Assembly (NCBI RefSeq): GCF_902499045.1
Contig: NZ_CABVPL010000034.1
Span: 1 to 64,000, forward strand
Length of the DNA stretch: 64,000 nucleotides
Origin: Burkholderia latens
Lineage (GTDB): Bacteria > Pseudomonadota > Gammaproteobacteria > Burkholderiales > Burkholderiaceae
Direction of reading: 5' to 3'
Shown in pieces: positions 56,185-64,000 of this stretch. A program made the position numbers and the translations under genes. The number at the start of each line of letters is the position of its first letter. The stretch's first letter is position 1. A model generated the notes under the pieces. That model ran no database searches and was not told the DNA's origin. It saw only the letters and a list, made by a program, of their open reading frames with translations.

Positions 56185-57696
56185 ATGGCATTACCCCTGG
56201 ACAACGTCAGCATGGCCGTGTTCTGCGACTTCGAGAACGTCGCGCTCGGCGTGCGCGACGCGAAGTACGAGAAGTTCGACATCAAGCCCGTGCTCGAGCG
56301 GCTGCTGCTGAAGGGCAGCATCGTCGTGAAGAAGGCCTATTGCGACTGGGATCGCTACAAGGGATTCAAGGCGGCGATGCACGAGGCGAGCTTCGAGCTG
56401 ATCGAGATTCCGCACGTGCGCCAGTCGGGCAAGAATTCCGCGGACATCCGGCTCGTCGTCGACGCGCTCGATCTCTGCTACACGAAGTCGCACGTCGACA
56501 CGTTCGTGATCATCAGCGGCGACTCGGATTTTTCGCCGCTCGTGTCGAAGCTGCGCGAGAACGCGAAGAAGGTGATCGGCGTCGGCGTGAAGAAGTCGAC
56601 GTCGGACCTGCTGGTCGCGAACTGCGACGAATTCATTTTTTACGACGATCTGGTGCGCGAGCAGCAGCGCGCGCTCGCGAAGCGCGAACAGCAGCAGCGC
56701 ACCGGCAACGGCGGCGCGAAGCGCGCGGACGAGCCGTCGCGCAAGCCGGAGCTCGAGCTGCGGCGCAGCGAGGCGATCGCGCTCGCGGTCGAGACGTTCG
56801 ATGCGCTGGCGTCCGAGCGCGACGACGTCGGCAAGATCTGGGCGTCGGTGCTCAAGAGCGCGATCAAGCGCCGCAAGCCGGACTTCAACGAGTCGTATTA
56901 CGGCTTCCGCGCGTTCGGCAACCTGCTCGACGAAGCGCAGGCGCGCGGTCTGCTCGAAGTGGGGCGCGACGACAAGTCCGGCGCGTTCGTGTCGCGGCCG
57001 CGGCAGCCGACGGTGGCCGAGCCGGTGGCGGCGGCCCGCGACGAGCGGGCCGTGCATCACGGGCACGGCGGGCGCCACGCGGAACCGGCGCCGGCGGAGC
57101 GCGAGTCGCGCCATCGCGGAAAGCGGGCGGAAACGGCCGCGCAGGACAGCGTGCAGGCCGACGTGGAAGCGGCGATCGCCGTCGACGTCGCGAGCGAAGT
57201 GCCGGCCGTGCCGGCAGTAACGGCAGTAACGGCCGAAGCGGTCGAAGCGGCCGAAGCGGGCGAGCCGCACGGCGACGCTAAGGACGGCCGCAAGCGCGCG
57301 CGCAAGAGCGCGGCGAAGAAGGCCGGCGCGAAGAAGGGCGGCGACGCGAAGGGCGCCGGCCGTCACGCGGCGGACGAACCGGGCGCCCATGGCGGCGCGA
57401 AGCACGGTGGCGACCCGCATGCGCAAGGCAAGCACGCCGAAGCGGCGCATCGCGATCCGGATCATGGTGACGAGCGGCATGTCGCGGCGCGGGGCGCGAC
57501 GCCGGCGGGCGGCGAGGACGGTGCAACGGCGGCGGCTGTGCAGCCGTCGCACGACGCAGCACCGGCGGCATCGGCAGCCGAATCCGCCGGCGAAGCAGCG
57601 AGCGAACCGGCGACCGGCGCCAAGCCGAAGAAGCCGGCCCGCAAGACGGCGACCCGCGCGCGTCGCCCGCGCAAGACGGCGGCCGCCGCCGAGTAA
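56185..57696 (+). CDS. NYN-domain ribonuclease-like protein with LOTUS domain and basic tail
   Basis: The 503-residue protein has an N-terminal NYN (PIN-like) domain, about 1-155: AVFCDFENVALGV and VIISGDSDFSPLV supply the Asp cluster of metal-dependent RNases. A LOTUS/OST-HTH domain follows at about 185-270 (VGKIWASVLKSAIKRRKPDFNESYYGFRAFGNLLDEA). The rest is low complexity, with AKKAGAKKGGDAKG and a Lys/Arg-rich end like histone-H1-type tails. ATG 56185 has GGAG upstream. It probably binds or cuts RNA; the target is unknown. Confidence 0.9.
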   Translation: MALPLDNVSMAVFCDFENVALGVRDAKYEKFDIKPVLERLLLKGSIVVKKAYCDWDRYKGFKAAMHEASFELIEIPHVRQSGKNSADIRLVVDALDLCYTKSHVDTFVIISGDSDFSPLVSKLRENAKKVIGVGVKKSTSDLLVANCDEFIFYDDLVREQQRALAKREQQQRTGNGGAKRADEPSRKPELELRRSEAIALAVETFDALASERDDVGKIWASVLKSAIKRRKPDFNESYYGFRAFGNLLDEAQARGLLEVGRDDKSGAFVSRPRQPTVAEPVAAARDERAVHHGHGGRHAEPAPAERESRHRGKRAETAAQDSVQADVEAAIAVDVASEVPAVPAVTAVTAEAVEAAEAGEPHGDAKDGRKRARKSAAKKAGAKKGGDAKGAGRHAADEPGAHGGAKHGGDPHAQGKHAEAAHRDPDHGDERHVAARGATPAGGEDGATAAAVQPSHDAAPAASAAESAGEAASEPATGAKPKKPARKTATRARRPRKTAAAAE

Positions 57697-57966
57697 CCCG
57701 CCGCCGGACAACGCGACGTCCGGCCGCCGGCGTCGTTACGTCACCCTGGCCAGCGGCGCTTGACCGCAGCGAGCGCATTCCGGCCTTCGGCCCACGCGCT
57801 TCGTCACCTGTTTCGCCGCGAGCGCCGCGGCGCCCGCTGCGGTGGCGGCCCGGTGCCATGCACGTTCGCGCCAACGGCCGACGTGTCGCTCGCGCGCTTC
57901 GGCCGCATGCTTTCGCCGGCGGCGACCGTATCGGCCGTCGCCAGTGCAACGCCGGCCGGCGCTTCG

Positions 57967-58349
57967 TCACCCGTTCAGTGCGTACGGTTGCGTCATCACT
58001 TCGAGAAAGTGACCGTCCGGATCGTCGAAATACACGCCGCGCCCGCCGTTGTGGCGGTAGACGTCGCCGGCTTGCCGCTTCGCCGGGTCGGCCCAATGCG
58101 GGAGCCCGCGCTCGCGAATGCGTGCATACACGCGATCGAAGCCGGCTTCGTCGATCAGAAACGCGTAGTGCTGCGCGGTGATTTCTCCGCCTTGCTCATA
58201 GAAATCGAGCGACACGCCGTTGTCGAGCTGGACGACAGCATCGCGCCGAACGGCGTCGGCGGCGGCAGTTCCAGAAGCTCGGTGAGAAAGCGGCTCGACG
58301 CGCGCTTGTCGCGACACCAGACGATCGTATGGTTCAGCTGGACGTTCAT
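57967..58349 (-). pseudogene. VOC/glyoxalase-family gene with a frameshift
   Basis: From ATG 58349 the frame gives MNVQLNHTIVWCRDKRASSR and ELLELPPPTPFGA, then leaves the family sequence. One base later another frame continues DAVVQLDNGVSLDFYEQGG, HYAFLIDEAGFDRVY and GRGVYFDDPDGHFLEVMTQPY to the stop at 57967. The break lies near 58240. Restored, it is a 126-residue single VOC domain with the usual His and Glu metal ligands. A sequencing error would look the same. Confidence 0.7.
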
Positions 58350-58512
58350 GGCAGGTTCCCCGCAACGGGGCGCAAGAGTGGCGCATCGAAATACGATAGT
58401 CGATCGCAGCGGCCGCGCAAGCACGCGAGCGGCCGCTGCGTCGAGCGGCCGCCATTGCCGCGCTCATGACCGCGTTACCCCGTGATCCGGTGATCCCGCG
58501 ATCCCGCTCCCG

Positions 58513-61500
58513 TTACTCGCCGGCCACCGCCGGCCCGCCCGAATTGCCGCGGCGGTTGCGGCGCTTCTCGCTCCATACGCGCAGCCGGTCCATGTACAGA
58601 TAGACGACCGGCGTCGTATAGAGCGTCAGCACCTGCGACATGATCAGGCCGCCCGCGATCGCGATCCCGAGCGGCGCGCGCAGCTCGGCGCCGTCGCCGT
58701 TGCCGAACGCGAGCGGCAGCGCGCCGAGCAGCGCCGCCATCGTCGTCATCATGATCGGCCGGAAGCGCAGCAGGCACGCTTCGTGGATCGCGTCGAACGA
58801 CGACTTGTGGCCGTTGCGCGTCTGGTCGATCGCGAAATCGACCATCATGATCGCGTTCTTCTTCACGATGCCGATCAGCAGGATCACGCCGATCAGCGCG
58901 ATGATGCTGAACTCGGTCTTGAACAGCAGCAGTGCGAGCAGCGCGCCGACGCCGGCCGACGGCAGCGTCGACAGGATCGTGATCGGGTGGATGTAGCTCT
59001 CGTACAGGATCCCGAGCACGATGTAGACGGCCAGCAGCGCCGCGAGGATCAGGATCGGCTGGTTGTTCAGCGACTGCTGGAACGCCTGCGCGGTGCCCTG
59101 GAAGCTGCCGACGATCGTCGGCGGCACGCCGATCTGCGCCATCGTCTGGTAGATCACCTGGGTCGCCTGCGACAGCGACACGCCCGGCGGCAGGTTGAAC
59201 GAGATCGTCGTCGCGACGAACAGCCCCTGGTGGTTCACCGACAGCGGCGTCGTGCTCGGGCCGAAGGTCGCGATCGCGGACAGCGGGATCATCGTCGACT
59301 TCGACGTCGACACCGCCGCGCCCGACGACGCGCTCGACTTGCCGCTCGACGCGATCGAGTTCAGCGCCTGGTTGCGCGCGGAATCGGACGCGATCGCCGC
59401 GGCGCTGGTGGCGGCCGTGCCGGCGCTCGACGTGCCGGCCGACGTCGCGACGAAGGTGCCGGCCGCCGCGTTGGTCGTCTGCGAGCCGTTCGCGCTGCCG
59501 CCCGACGTGCTGATCCACACCTGGTTCAGCATCTCCGGGCTCTGCCAGTACTTGGGCGCGACTTCCATCACGACGTGGTACTGGTTCAGCGGGTTGTAGA
59601 TCGTCGAGACCTGCCGCTGGCCGAACGCGTCGTACAGCGTGTTGTCGATCTGCGCGGGCTTGATGCCGAGCCGCGCGGCGGTCGCGCGGTCGATCGTCAC
59701 CATCGCCTCGAGGCCGCCTTGCTGCTGGTCGGAGTTCACGTCGGTCAGCTCCGGGCGCTTCTGCAGCGCTTCGGTCAACAGCGGCCCCCATTTGTACAAC
59801 TCGGCGCTCGAGTCGCCGAGCAGCGTGAACTGGTACTGCGCGCTGCTCTGCCGGCCGCCGACGCGAATGTCCTGCGCGGCCTGCAGGAACGTGCGCGCGC
59901 CCGCGACGTCCGACAGCGGCCTGCGCAGTTGCTGGATCACCTGGTCGGCCGACAGCTTGCGCTCGGTGCGGTCCTTCAGCGTGACGAACATGAAGCCCGA
60001 GTTGGTCTGCGTGCCGCCGGTGAAACCCGCGACGCTCTTCACGTTCGGGTTGGACTGCACGATCCGCATCATCTCGGAGAACTTCAGCTTCATCGCCTGG
60101 AACGACGTCGACTGGTCGGCCTGGATGCCGCCGATCATCAGCCCGGTGTCCTGCTGCGGGAAGAAGCCCTTCGGCACGATGACGTACAGGTATACGTTCA
60201 GCCCGATCGTCGCGAACAGGATCAGCAGCACCAGCCGCGGGCGGCGCAGCGCCCACGACAGCGAGCGCTCGTAGCCGCGCTGCATCCGCGTGAAGAAGCG
60301 CTCGAGGAAGCGGCCGAAGCGGCCTTCCTCGTGCGCGTCGTGCGGCTCGCGCAGCAGCCGCGCGCACATCATCGGCGTGACGGTGAGCGACACCGCGAGC
60401 GACACGCCGATCGCGAGCGACAGCGTCAGCGCGAACTCGCGGAACAGCCGCCCGACGATCCCGCCCATCAGCAGGATCGGCAGGAACACCGCGACGAGCG
60501 AGATGCTCATCGACAGCACCGTGAAGCCGACTTCGCGCGCGCCGTCGAAGGCGGCCTGCAGCCGCGGCTTGCCGTTCTCGATGTGGCGCGTGATGTTCTC
60601 GAGCACGACGATCGCATCGTCGACGACGAAGCCGGTCGCGACGATCAGCGCCATCAGCGACAGGTTGTCGATCGAGAAGCCGAGCAGGTACATCGCGCCG
60701 AACGTGCCGACGATCGAGATCGGCACCGCGACGCTCGGAATCAGCGTCGCGCGCCAGTTGCGCAGGAACAGGAACACGACCATCACGACGAGGCCGACCG
60801 CGATCAGCAGCGTGTGCTCGGTGTCCTTCAGCGACGCGCGGATGGTCGTCGAGCGGTCGAGCACCGGCGTGACCGTGATGTCGGCCGGCAACGACGCGGT
60901 GAGCTGCGGCAGCGCCGCGCGCACGCGGTCGATCGTCTCGATGATGTTCGCGCCCGGCGAGCGGTAGAGGATCACGAGCACCGCGCGCTTGCCGTTCGAC
61001 AGGCCGAGGTTGCGCAGATCCTCGACGCCGTCGACGACTTCCGACAAGTCGGACAGCCGCACGGCCGCGCCGTTGCGGTACGCGACGACGAGGTCGCTGT
61101 ACTGCGACGCCTCCGACGCCTGGTCGTTCGTGTAGAGCTGGTAGCGCTTCGGGCCGAACTCGATCGCGCCCTTCGGGCTGTTCGCGTTCGCGGACGCGAG
61201 TGCTGCGCGCACGTCCTCGAGGCCGATTCCGTAGTGGAACAGCGCATGCGGTTCGAGCTCGACGCGCACGGCCGGGTTCGCGGATCCGCTGACCGTCACC
61301 TGGCCGATCCCGTCGATCTGCGACAGCGACTGCTGCAGCACGGTCGATGCGGCGTCGTACACCTTCGCGGGCGACGCCGTTTCCGACGTGAGCGACACGA
61401 CCATGATCGGCGAGTCGGCCGGGTTCACCTTGCGGTACGTCGGGTTGCTCTTCAGCGACGCGGGCAGGTCGGCGCGCGCCGCGTTGATCGCGGCCTGCAC

Positions 61501-61821
61501 GTCGCGCGCGGCGCCGTCGATGTCGCGGTTCAGTCCGAACTGCAGGATGATCCGCGCGTTGCCGACGGTGCTGGTCGACGTCATTTCGCTGACGTCGGCG
61601 ATCGAGCCGAGGTGCCGTTCGAGCGGGCTCGTCACGCTCGTCGCGACGGTCTCCGGGCTCGCGCCGGGCAGCGACGCCTGCACCGAGATCGTCGGGAAAT
61701 CGACCTGCGGCAGCGGCGACACCGGCAGCTTGATGAACGCGAACAGGCCCGCGAGCGCGACGCCGAGTGCGAGCAGTGTCGTCGCGACGGGGCGGGTGAT
61801 GAAGGGGCGCGACAGGTTCAT
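58513..61821 (-). CDS. mdtC: RND multidrug efflux permease, MdtC-like
   Basis: The 1102-residue inner-membrane pump subunit begins [25 protein letters not shown] and has the RND helices, [15 protein letters not shown] with paired Asp for proton relay and the C-terminal [11 protein letters not shown]. It is longer than usual (about 1030) because of a Ser/Ala/Thr/Gly-rich insert at about 772-845 in the second periplasmic part. It lies 3 bp after the MdtB-like gene, and the two should form a mixed trimer with an adaptor and an outer-membrane channel. Confidence 0.9.
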   Translation of the reverse strand: MNLSRPFITRPVATTLLALGVALAGLFAFIKLPVSPLPQVDFPTISVQASLPGASPETVATSVTSPLERHLGSIADVSEMTSTSTVGNARIILQFGLNRDIDGAARDVQAAINAARADLPASLKSNPTYRKVNPADSPIMVVSLTSETASPAKVYDAASTVLQQSLSQIDGIGQVTVSGSANPAVRVELEPHALFHYGIGLEDVRAALASANANSPKGAIEFGPKRYQLYTNDQASEASQYSDLVVAYRNGAAVRLSDLSEVVDGVEDLRNLGLSNGKRAVLVILYRSPGANIIETIDRVRAALPQLTASLPADITVTPVLDRSTTIRASLKDTEHTLLIAVGLVVMVVFLFLRNWRATLIPSVAVPISIVGTFGAMYLLGFSIDNLSLMALIVATGFVVDDAIVVLENITRHIENGKPRLQAAFDGAREVGFTVLSMSISLVAVFLPILLMGGIVGRLFREFALTLSLAIGVSLAVSLTVTPMMCARLLREPHDAHEEGRFGRFLERFFTRMQRGYERSLSWALRRPRLVLLILFATIGLNVYLYVIVPKGFFPQQDTGLMIGGIQADQSTSFQAMKLKFSEMMRIVQSNPNVKSVAGFTGGTQTNSGFMFVTLKDRTERKLSADQVIQQLRRPLSDVAGARTFLQAAQDIRVGGRQSSAQYQFTLLGDSSAELYKWGPLLTEALQKRPELTDVNSDQQQGGLEAMVTIDRATAARLGIKPAQIDNTLYDAFGQRQVSTIYNPLNQYHVVMEVAPKYWQSPEMLNQVWISTSGGSANGSQTTNAAAGTFVATSAGTSSAGTAATSAAAIASDSARNQALNSIASSGKSSASSGAAVSTSKSTMIPLSAIATFGPSTTPLSVNHQGLFVATTISFNLPPGVSLSQATQVIYQTMAQIGVPPTIVGSFQGTAQAFQQSLNNQPILILAALLAVYIVLGILYESYIHPITILSTLPSAGVGALLALLLFKTEFSIIALIGVILLIGIVKKNAIMMVDFAIDQTRNGHKSSFDAIHEACLLRFRPIMMTTMAALLGALPLAFGNGDGAELRAPLGIAIAGGLIMSQVLTLYTTPVVYLYMDRLRVWSEKRRNRRGNSGGPAVAGE

Positions 61822-61824
61822 CGC

Positions 61825-64000
61825 TTATGCGCCCGTGTGCTCGCCGGCGTCGGCGCCCGGGCCGTGCCGCTCGAACCAGCCGCGCACGCGGCGCGCGAGG
61901 CGGTCGAAACCGAGGTAGATCACCGGCGTCGTGAACAGCGTCAGCACCTGCGACACGATCAGGCCGCCCGCGATCGCGATCCCGAGCGGCTGGCGCAGCT
62001 CCGAACCGGCGCCCGCGCCGACGATCAGCGGCACCGCGCCGAGCAGCGCGGCGAGCGTCGTCATCAGGATCGGCCGGAAGCGCAGCAGGCACGCCTGATA
62101 GATCGCGTCGCGCGGCGTCTTGCCTTCGACGCGCTCGGCCTCGAGCGCGAAGTCGATCATCATGATCGCGTTCTTCTTCACGATGCCGATCAGCAGCACG
62201 ATCCCGATGATCCCGATGATGTCGAGATCGTGCCCGGTGATCATCAGCGCGAGCAGCGCGCCGACGCCGGCCGACGGCAGCGTCGACAGGATCGTGATCG
62301 GGTGGATGTAGCTCTCGTACAGCACGCCGAGCACGATGTACATCGTGACGACCGCGGCGAGAATCAGGAACAGCTGGTTCGACAGCGACGCCTGGAACGC
62401 GAGCGCCGCGCCCTGGAAACGCGTCTGGAACGAGCCGGGCAGGCCGATGTCCTTCTCGGCCGCGCCGATCGCCTTCACGGCCTCGCCGAGCGACGCGCCC
62501 GGCGCGAGGTTGAACGAGATCGTCGTCGACGGGAACTGCGACAGGTGCGCGACGAGCAGCGGCGACGGCCGTTCGTGGAACGACGCGATCGACGACAGCG
62601 GCACCTGGCCGCCGCCGGCCGACGGCAGGTAGATGTCGTTCAGCGATTCCGCGTAATGCTGCTCCTTCGGCTCCGACTCGAGAATCACGCGGTACTGGTT
62701 CGACTGCGTGAAGATGGTCGACACGATGCGCTGGCCGAATGCGTCGTACAGCGCGTTGTCGACGGTCGCCGGCGTGATGCCGAAGCGCGCGGCGCTCGCG
62801 CGGTCGATCTCGATGTAGACCGACTGGCCGTTGCCCTGCAGGTCGGTCGCGACGTCGGCGAGCGACGGCTCCTTCTGCAGCCGCGCGACGAGCTTCGGCA
62901 CCCAGGTCGTGAACTCGTCCGGGTTCGGGCTCGTCAGCATGAACTGGTATTGCGTCGGGCTCACGGTCGAGTCGATCGTCAGGTCCTGCACCGGCTGCAT
63001 GAACAGCGTGATGCCGGTCACGTTCGCGACGCGCTGCTGCAGGCCGCGGATGATCTGCGCGGCGGTTTCGCTGCGGTCGTCGCGCGCCTTCAGGTTGATC
63101 AGCATCCGGCCGCTGTTCAGCGTGATGTTGCTGCCGTCGACGCCGATGAACGACGTGAGGCTGTCGACGTTCGGATCCTTCAGGATCTCGGCCGCGAGCG
63201 CCTGCTGGCGTTCGGCCATCGCGCCGTACGAAATCGACTGCGGCGCCTGCGTGATCGCCTGGATCACGCCGGTGTCCTGCGCAGGGAAGAAGCCCTTCGG
63301 GATGAACACGTAGAGCAGGGCGGTCAGCGCGAGCGTGAGCAGCGCGACGACGAGCGTCGAGCGCTGGCGGTTCAGCACCCATTCGAGCGCGACCGCATAG
63401 CGCGCGATCACCCAGTCGATCGCGCGATGCACGCGCGCCTCGAAGCGGTGGCTCTCGGGTGGCGGCGAATGGCGCAGCAGCTTCGCGCACATCATCGGCA
63501 CGAGCGTGAGCGACACGATCGCCGAGATCACGATCGTCACCGCGAGCGTGATCGCGAATTCGTGGAACAGCCGCCCGACCACGTCGCCCATGAACAGCAG
63601 CGGGATCAGCACGGCGATCAGCGATACCGTCAGCGAGATGATCGTGAAGCCGATCTGCCTGGAGCCCTTCAGCGCGGCCTCGAGGCCCGTGTCGCCTTCC
63701 TCGACGTAGCGCGCGATGTTCTCGATCATCACGATCGCGTCGTCGACGACGAAGCCGGTCGCGATGGTCAGCGCCATCAGCGACAGGTTGTTCAGCGAGA
63801 AGCCGGCCATGTACATCACCGCGAGCGTGCCGATCAGCGACAGCGGCACCGACAGGCTCGGGATGATCGTCGCGTACACGTTCGCGAGGAACAGGTACAT
63901 CACCAGCACGACCAGCGCGACCGCGAGCAGCAGCTCGAACTGCACGTCGCGCACGGCCGCGCGGATCATCGTCGTGCGGTCGGTGACGATCTGCACGTCG
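61825..64000 (-). CDS. mdtB: RND multidrug efflux permease, MdtB-like (5' end outside window)
   Basis: The last 720 or so residues of an RND permease are present, starting near the first large periplasmic domain end: [21 protein letters not shown] with the relay Asp residues, [16 protein letters not shown], and [22 protein letters not shown]. The N terminus and start codon lie beyond the window edge. It is upstream of and 3 bp from mdtC. An mdtA-like adaptor gene would be expected just outside. Confidence 0.9.
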   Translation of the reverse strand, partial: DVQIVTDRTTMIRAAVRDVQFELLLAVALVVLVMYLFLANVYATIIPSLSVPLSLIGTLAVMYMAGFSLNNLSLMALTIATGFVVDDAIVMIENIARYVEEGDTGLEAALKGSRQIGFTIISLTVSLIAVLIPLLFMGDVVGRLFHEFAITLAVTIVISAIVSLTLVPMMCAKLLRHSPPPESHRFEARVHRAIDWVIARYAVALEWVLNRQRSTLVVALLTLALTALLYVFIPKGFFPAQDTGVIQAITQAPQSISYGAMAERQQALAAEILKDPNVDSLTSFIGVDGSNITLNSGRMLINLKARDDRSETAAQIIRGLQQRVANVTGITLFMQPVQDLTIDSTVSPTQYQFMLTSPNPDEFTTWVPKLVARLQKEPSLADVATDLQGNGQSVYIEIDRASAARFGITPATVDNALYDAFGQRIVSTIFTQSNQYRVILESEPKEQHYAESLNDIYLPSAGGGQVPLSSIASFHERPSPLLVAHLSQFPSTTISFNLAPGASLGEAVKAIGAAEKDIGLPGSFQTRFQGAALAFQASLSNQLFLILAAVVTMYIVLGVLYESYIHPITILSTLPSAGVGALLALMITGHDLDIIGIIGIVLLIGIVKKNAIMMIDFALEAERVEGKTPRDAIYQACLLRFRPILMTTLAALLGAVPLIVGAGAGSELRQPLGIAIAGGLIVSQVLTLFTTPVIYLGFDRLARRVRGWFERHGPGADAGEHTGA

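Noticed and set aside
58475-63490. A 1671-codon open frame on the minus strand
   Set aside because: It is the GC-rich shadow of the two RND genes in another frame; its Arg/Ala/Asp-rich sequence has no domain and no start signal.

Overview
The window reads as chromosomal DNA of a Burkholderia species, most likely of the Burkholderia cepacia complex. The evidence is the high G+C content with GC-rich third codon positions, the arginine succinyltransferase (ast) operon next to a histidine/arginine-type ABC transporter, the hpnI-J-K-L bacteriohopanetetrol-modification genes, a Tat-exported phosphocholine-type phospholipase C, an MdtB/MdtC-like RND pump, and several type VI secretion (T6SS) cargo modules. 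The species call is inference; no rRNA or core marker is present.

Region 1 (1-5.6 kb) is an island-like stretch at a tRNA cluster. Two tRNA-Gly genes (the first cut by the window edge) and tRNA-Cys are followed by a decayed tyrosine-integrase relic. Next comes a minus-strand T6SS cargo cassette: PAAR tip, DUF4123 chaperone, unknown protein, Tox-REase-5-like toxin and Imm52-like immunity protein. Two copies of the same 3'-end coding relic flank the cassette. A collapsed effector gene, its translationally coupled exported partner and an IS4-type transposase relic complete the island.

Region 2 (5.7-21.9 kb) is mostly ordinary chromosome. It holds an acetyltransferase with its XRE/cupin regulator, a ParD-like gene overlapping a methionine aminopeptidase gene, free-methionine-sulfoxide reductase, LysR/pirin, a copper-delivery set (SCO, PCu(A)C, CtaG-like), trehalose synthesis (otsB-otsA), an MsbA-type ABC exporter and a GT4 glycosyltransferase. 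At 16.2-16.7 kb a second T6SS effector relic (DUF2778, with an in-frame stop) keeps an intact, overlapping membrane-protein gene that is probably its immunity gene.

Region 3 (22-38 kb) is metabolic: glucarate dehydratase with a divergent GntR regulator, an amino-acid-type binding protein, phospholipase C, pyridoxal kinase, an alpha/beta hydrolase, a luciferase-like oxidoreductase, and the hopanoid side-chain genes hpnI, hpnJ, hpnK and hpnL, followed by a BamE-like lipoprotein gene.

Region 4 (38.3-51 kb) is one arginine-uptake and catabolism locus. It runs from hisQ-hisM-hisP-like transporter genes and an ArgR-type AraC/GlxA regulator, across a large inverted repeat (arms about 280 bp), to astC, aruF, aruG, astD, astB and astE, and ends with the periplasmic binding protein gene. 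The transporter imports basic amino acids, the regulator probably senses arginine, and the Ast enzymes convert arginine to glutamate and succinate.

Region 5 (51-64 kb) holds an HDOD protein and a PAS/degenerate-GGDEF/EAL protein, an exported peroxiredoxin, an NAD(P)-binding protein, a NYN-LOTUS RNA-binding protein with a lysine/alanine-rich tail, a frameshifted VOC gene, and two RND pump genes, the upstream one running off the window end.
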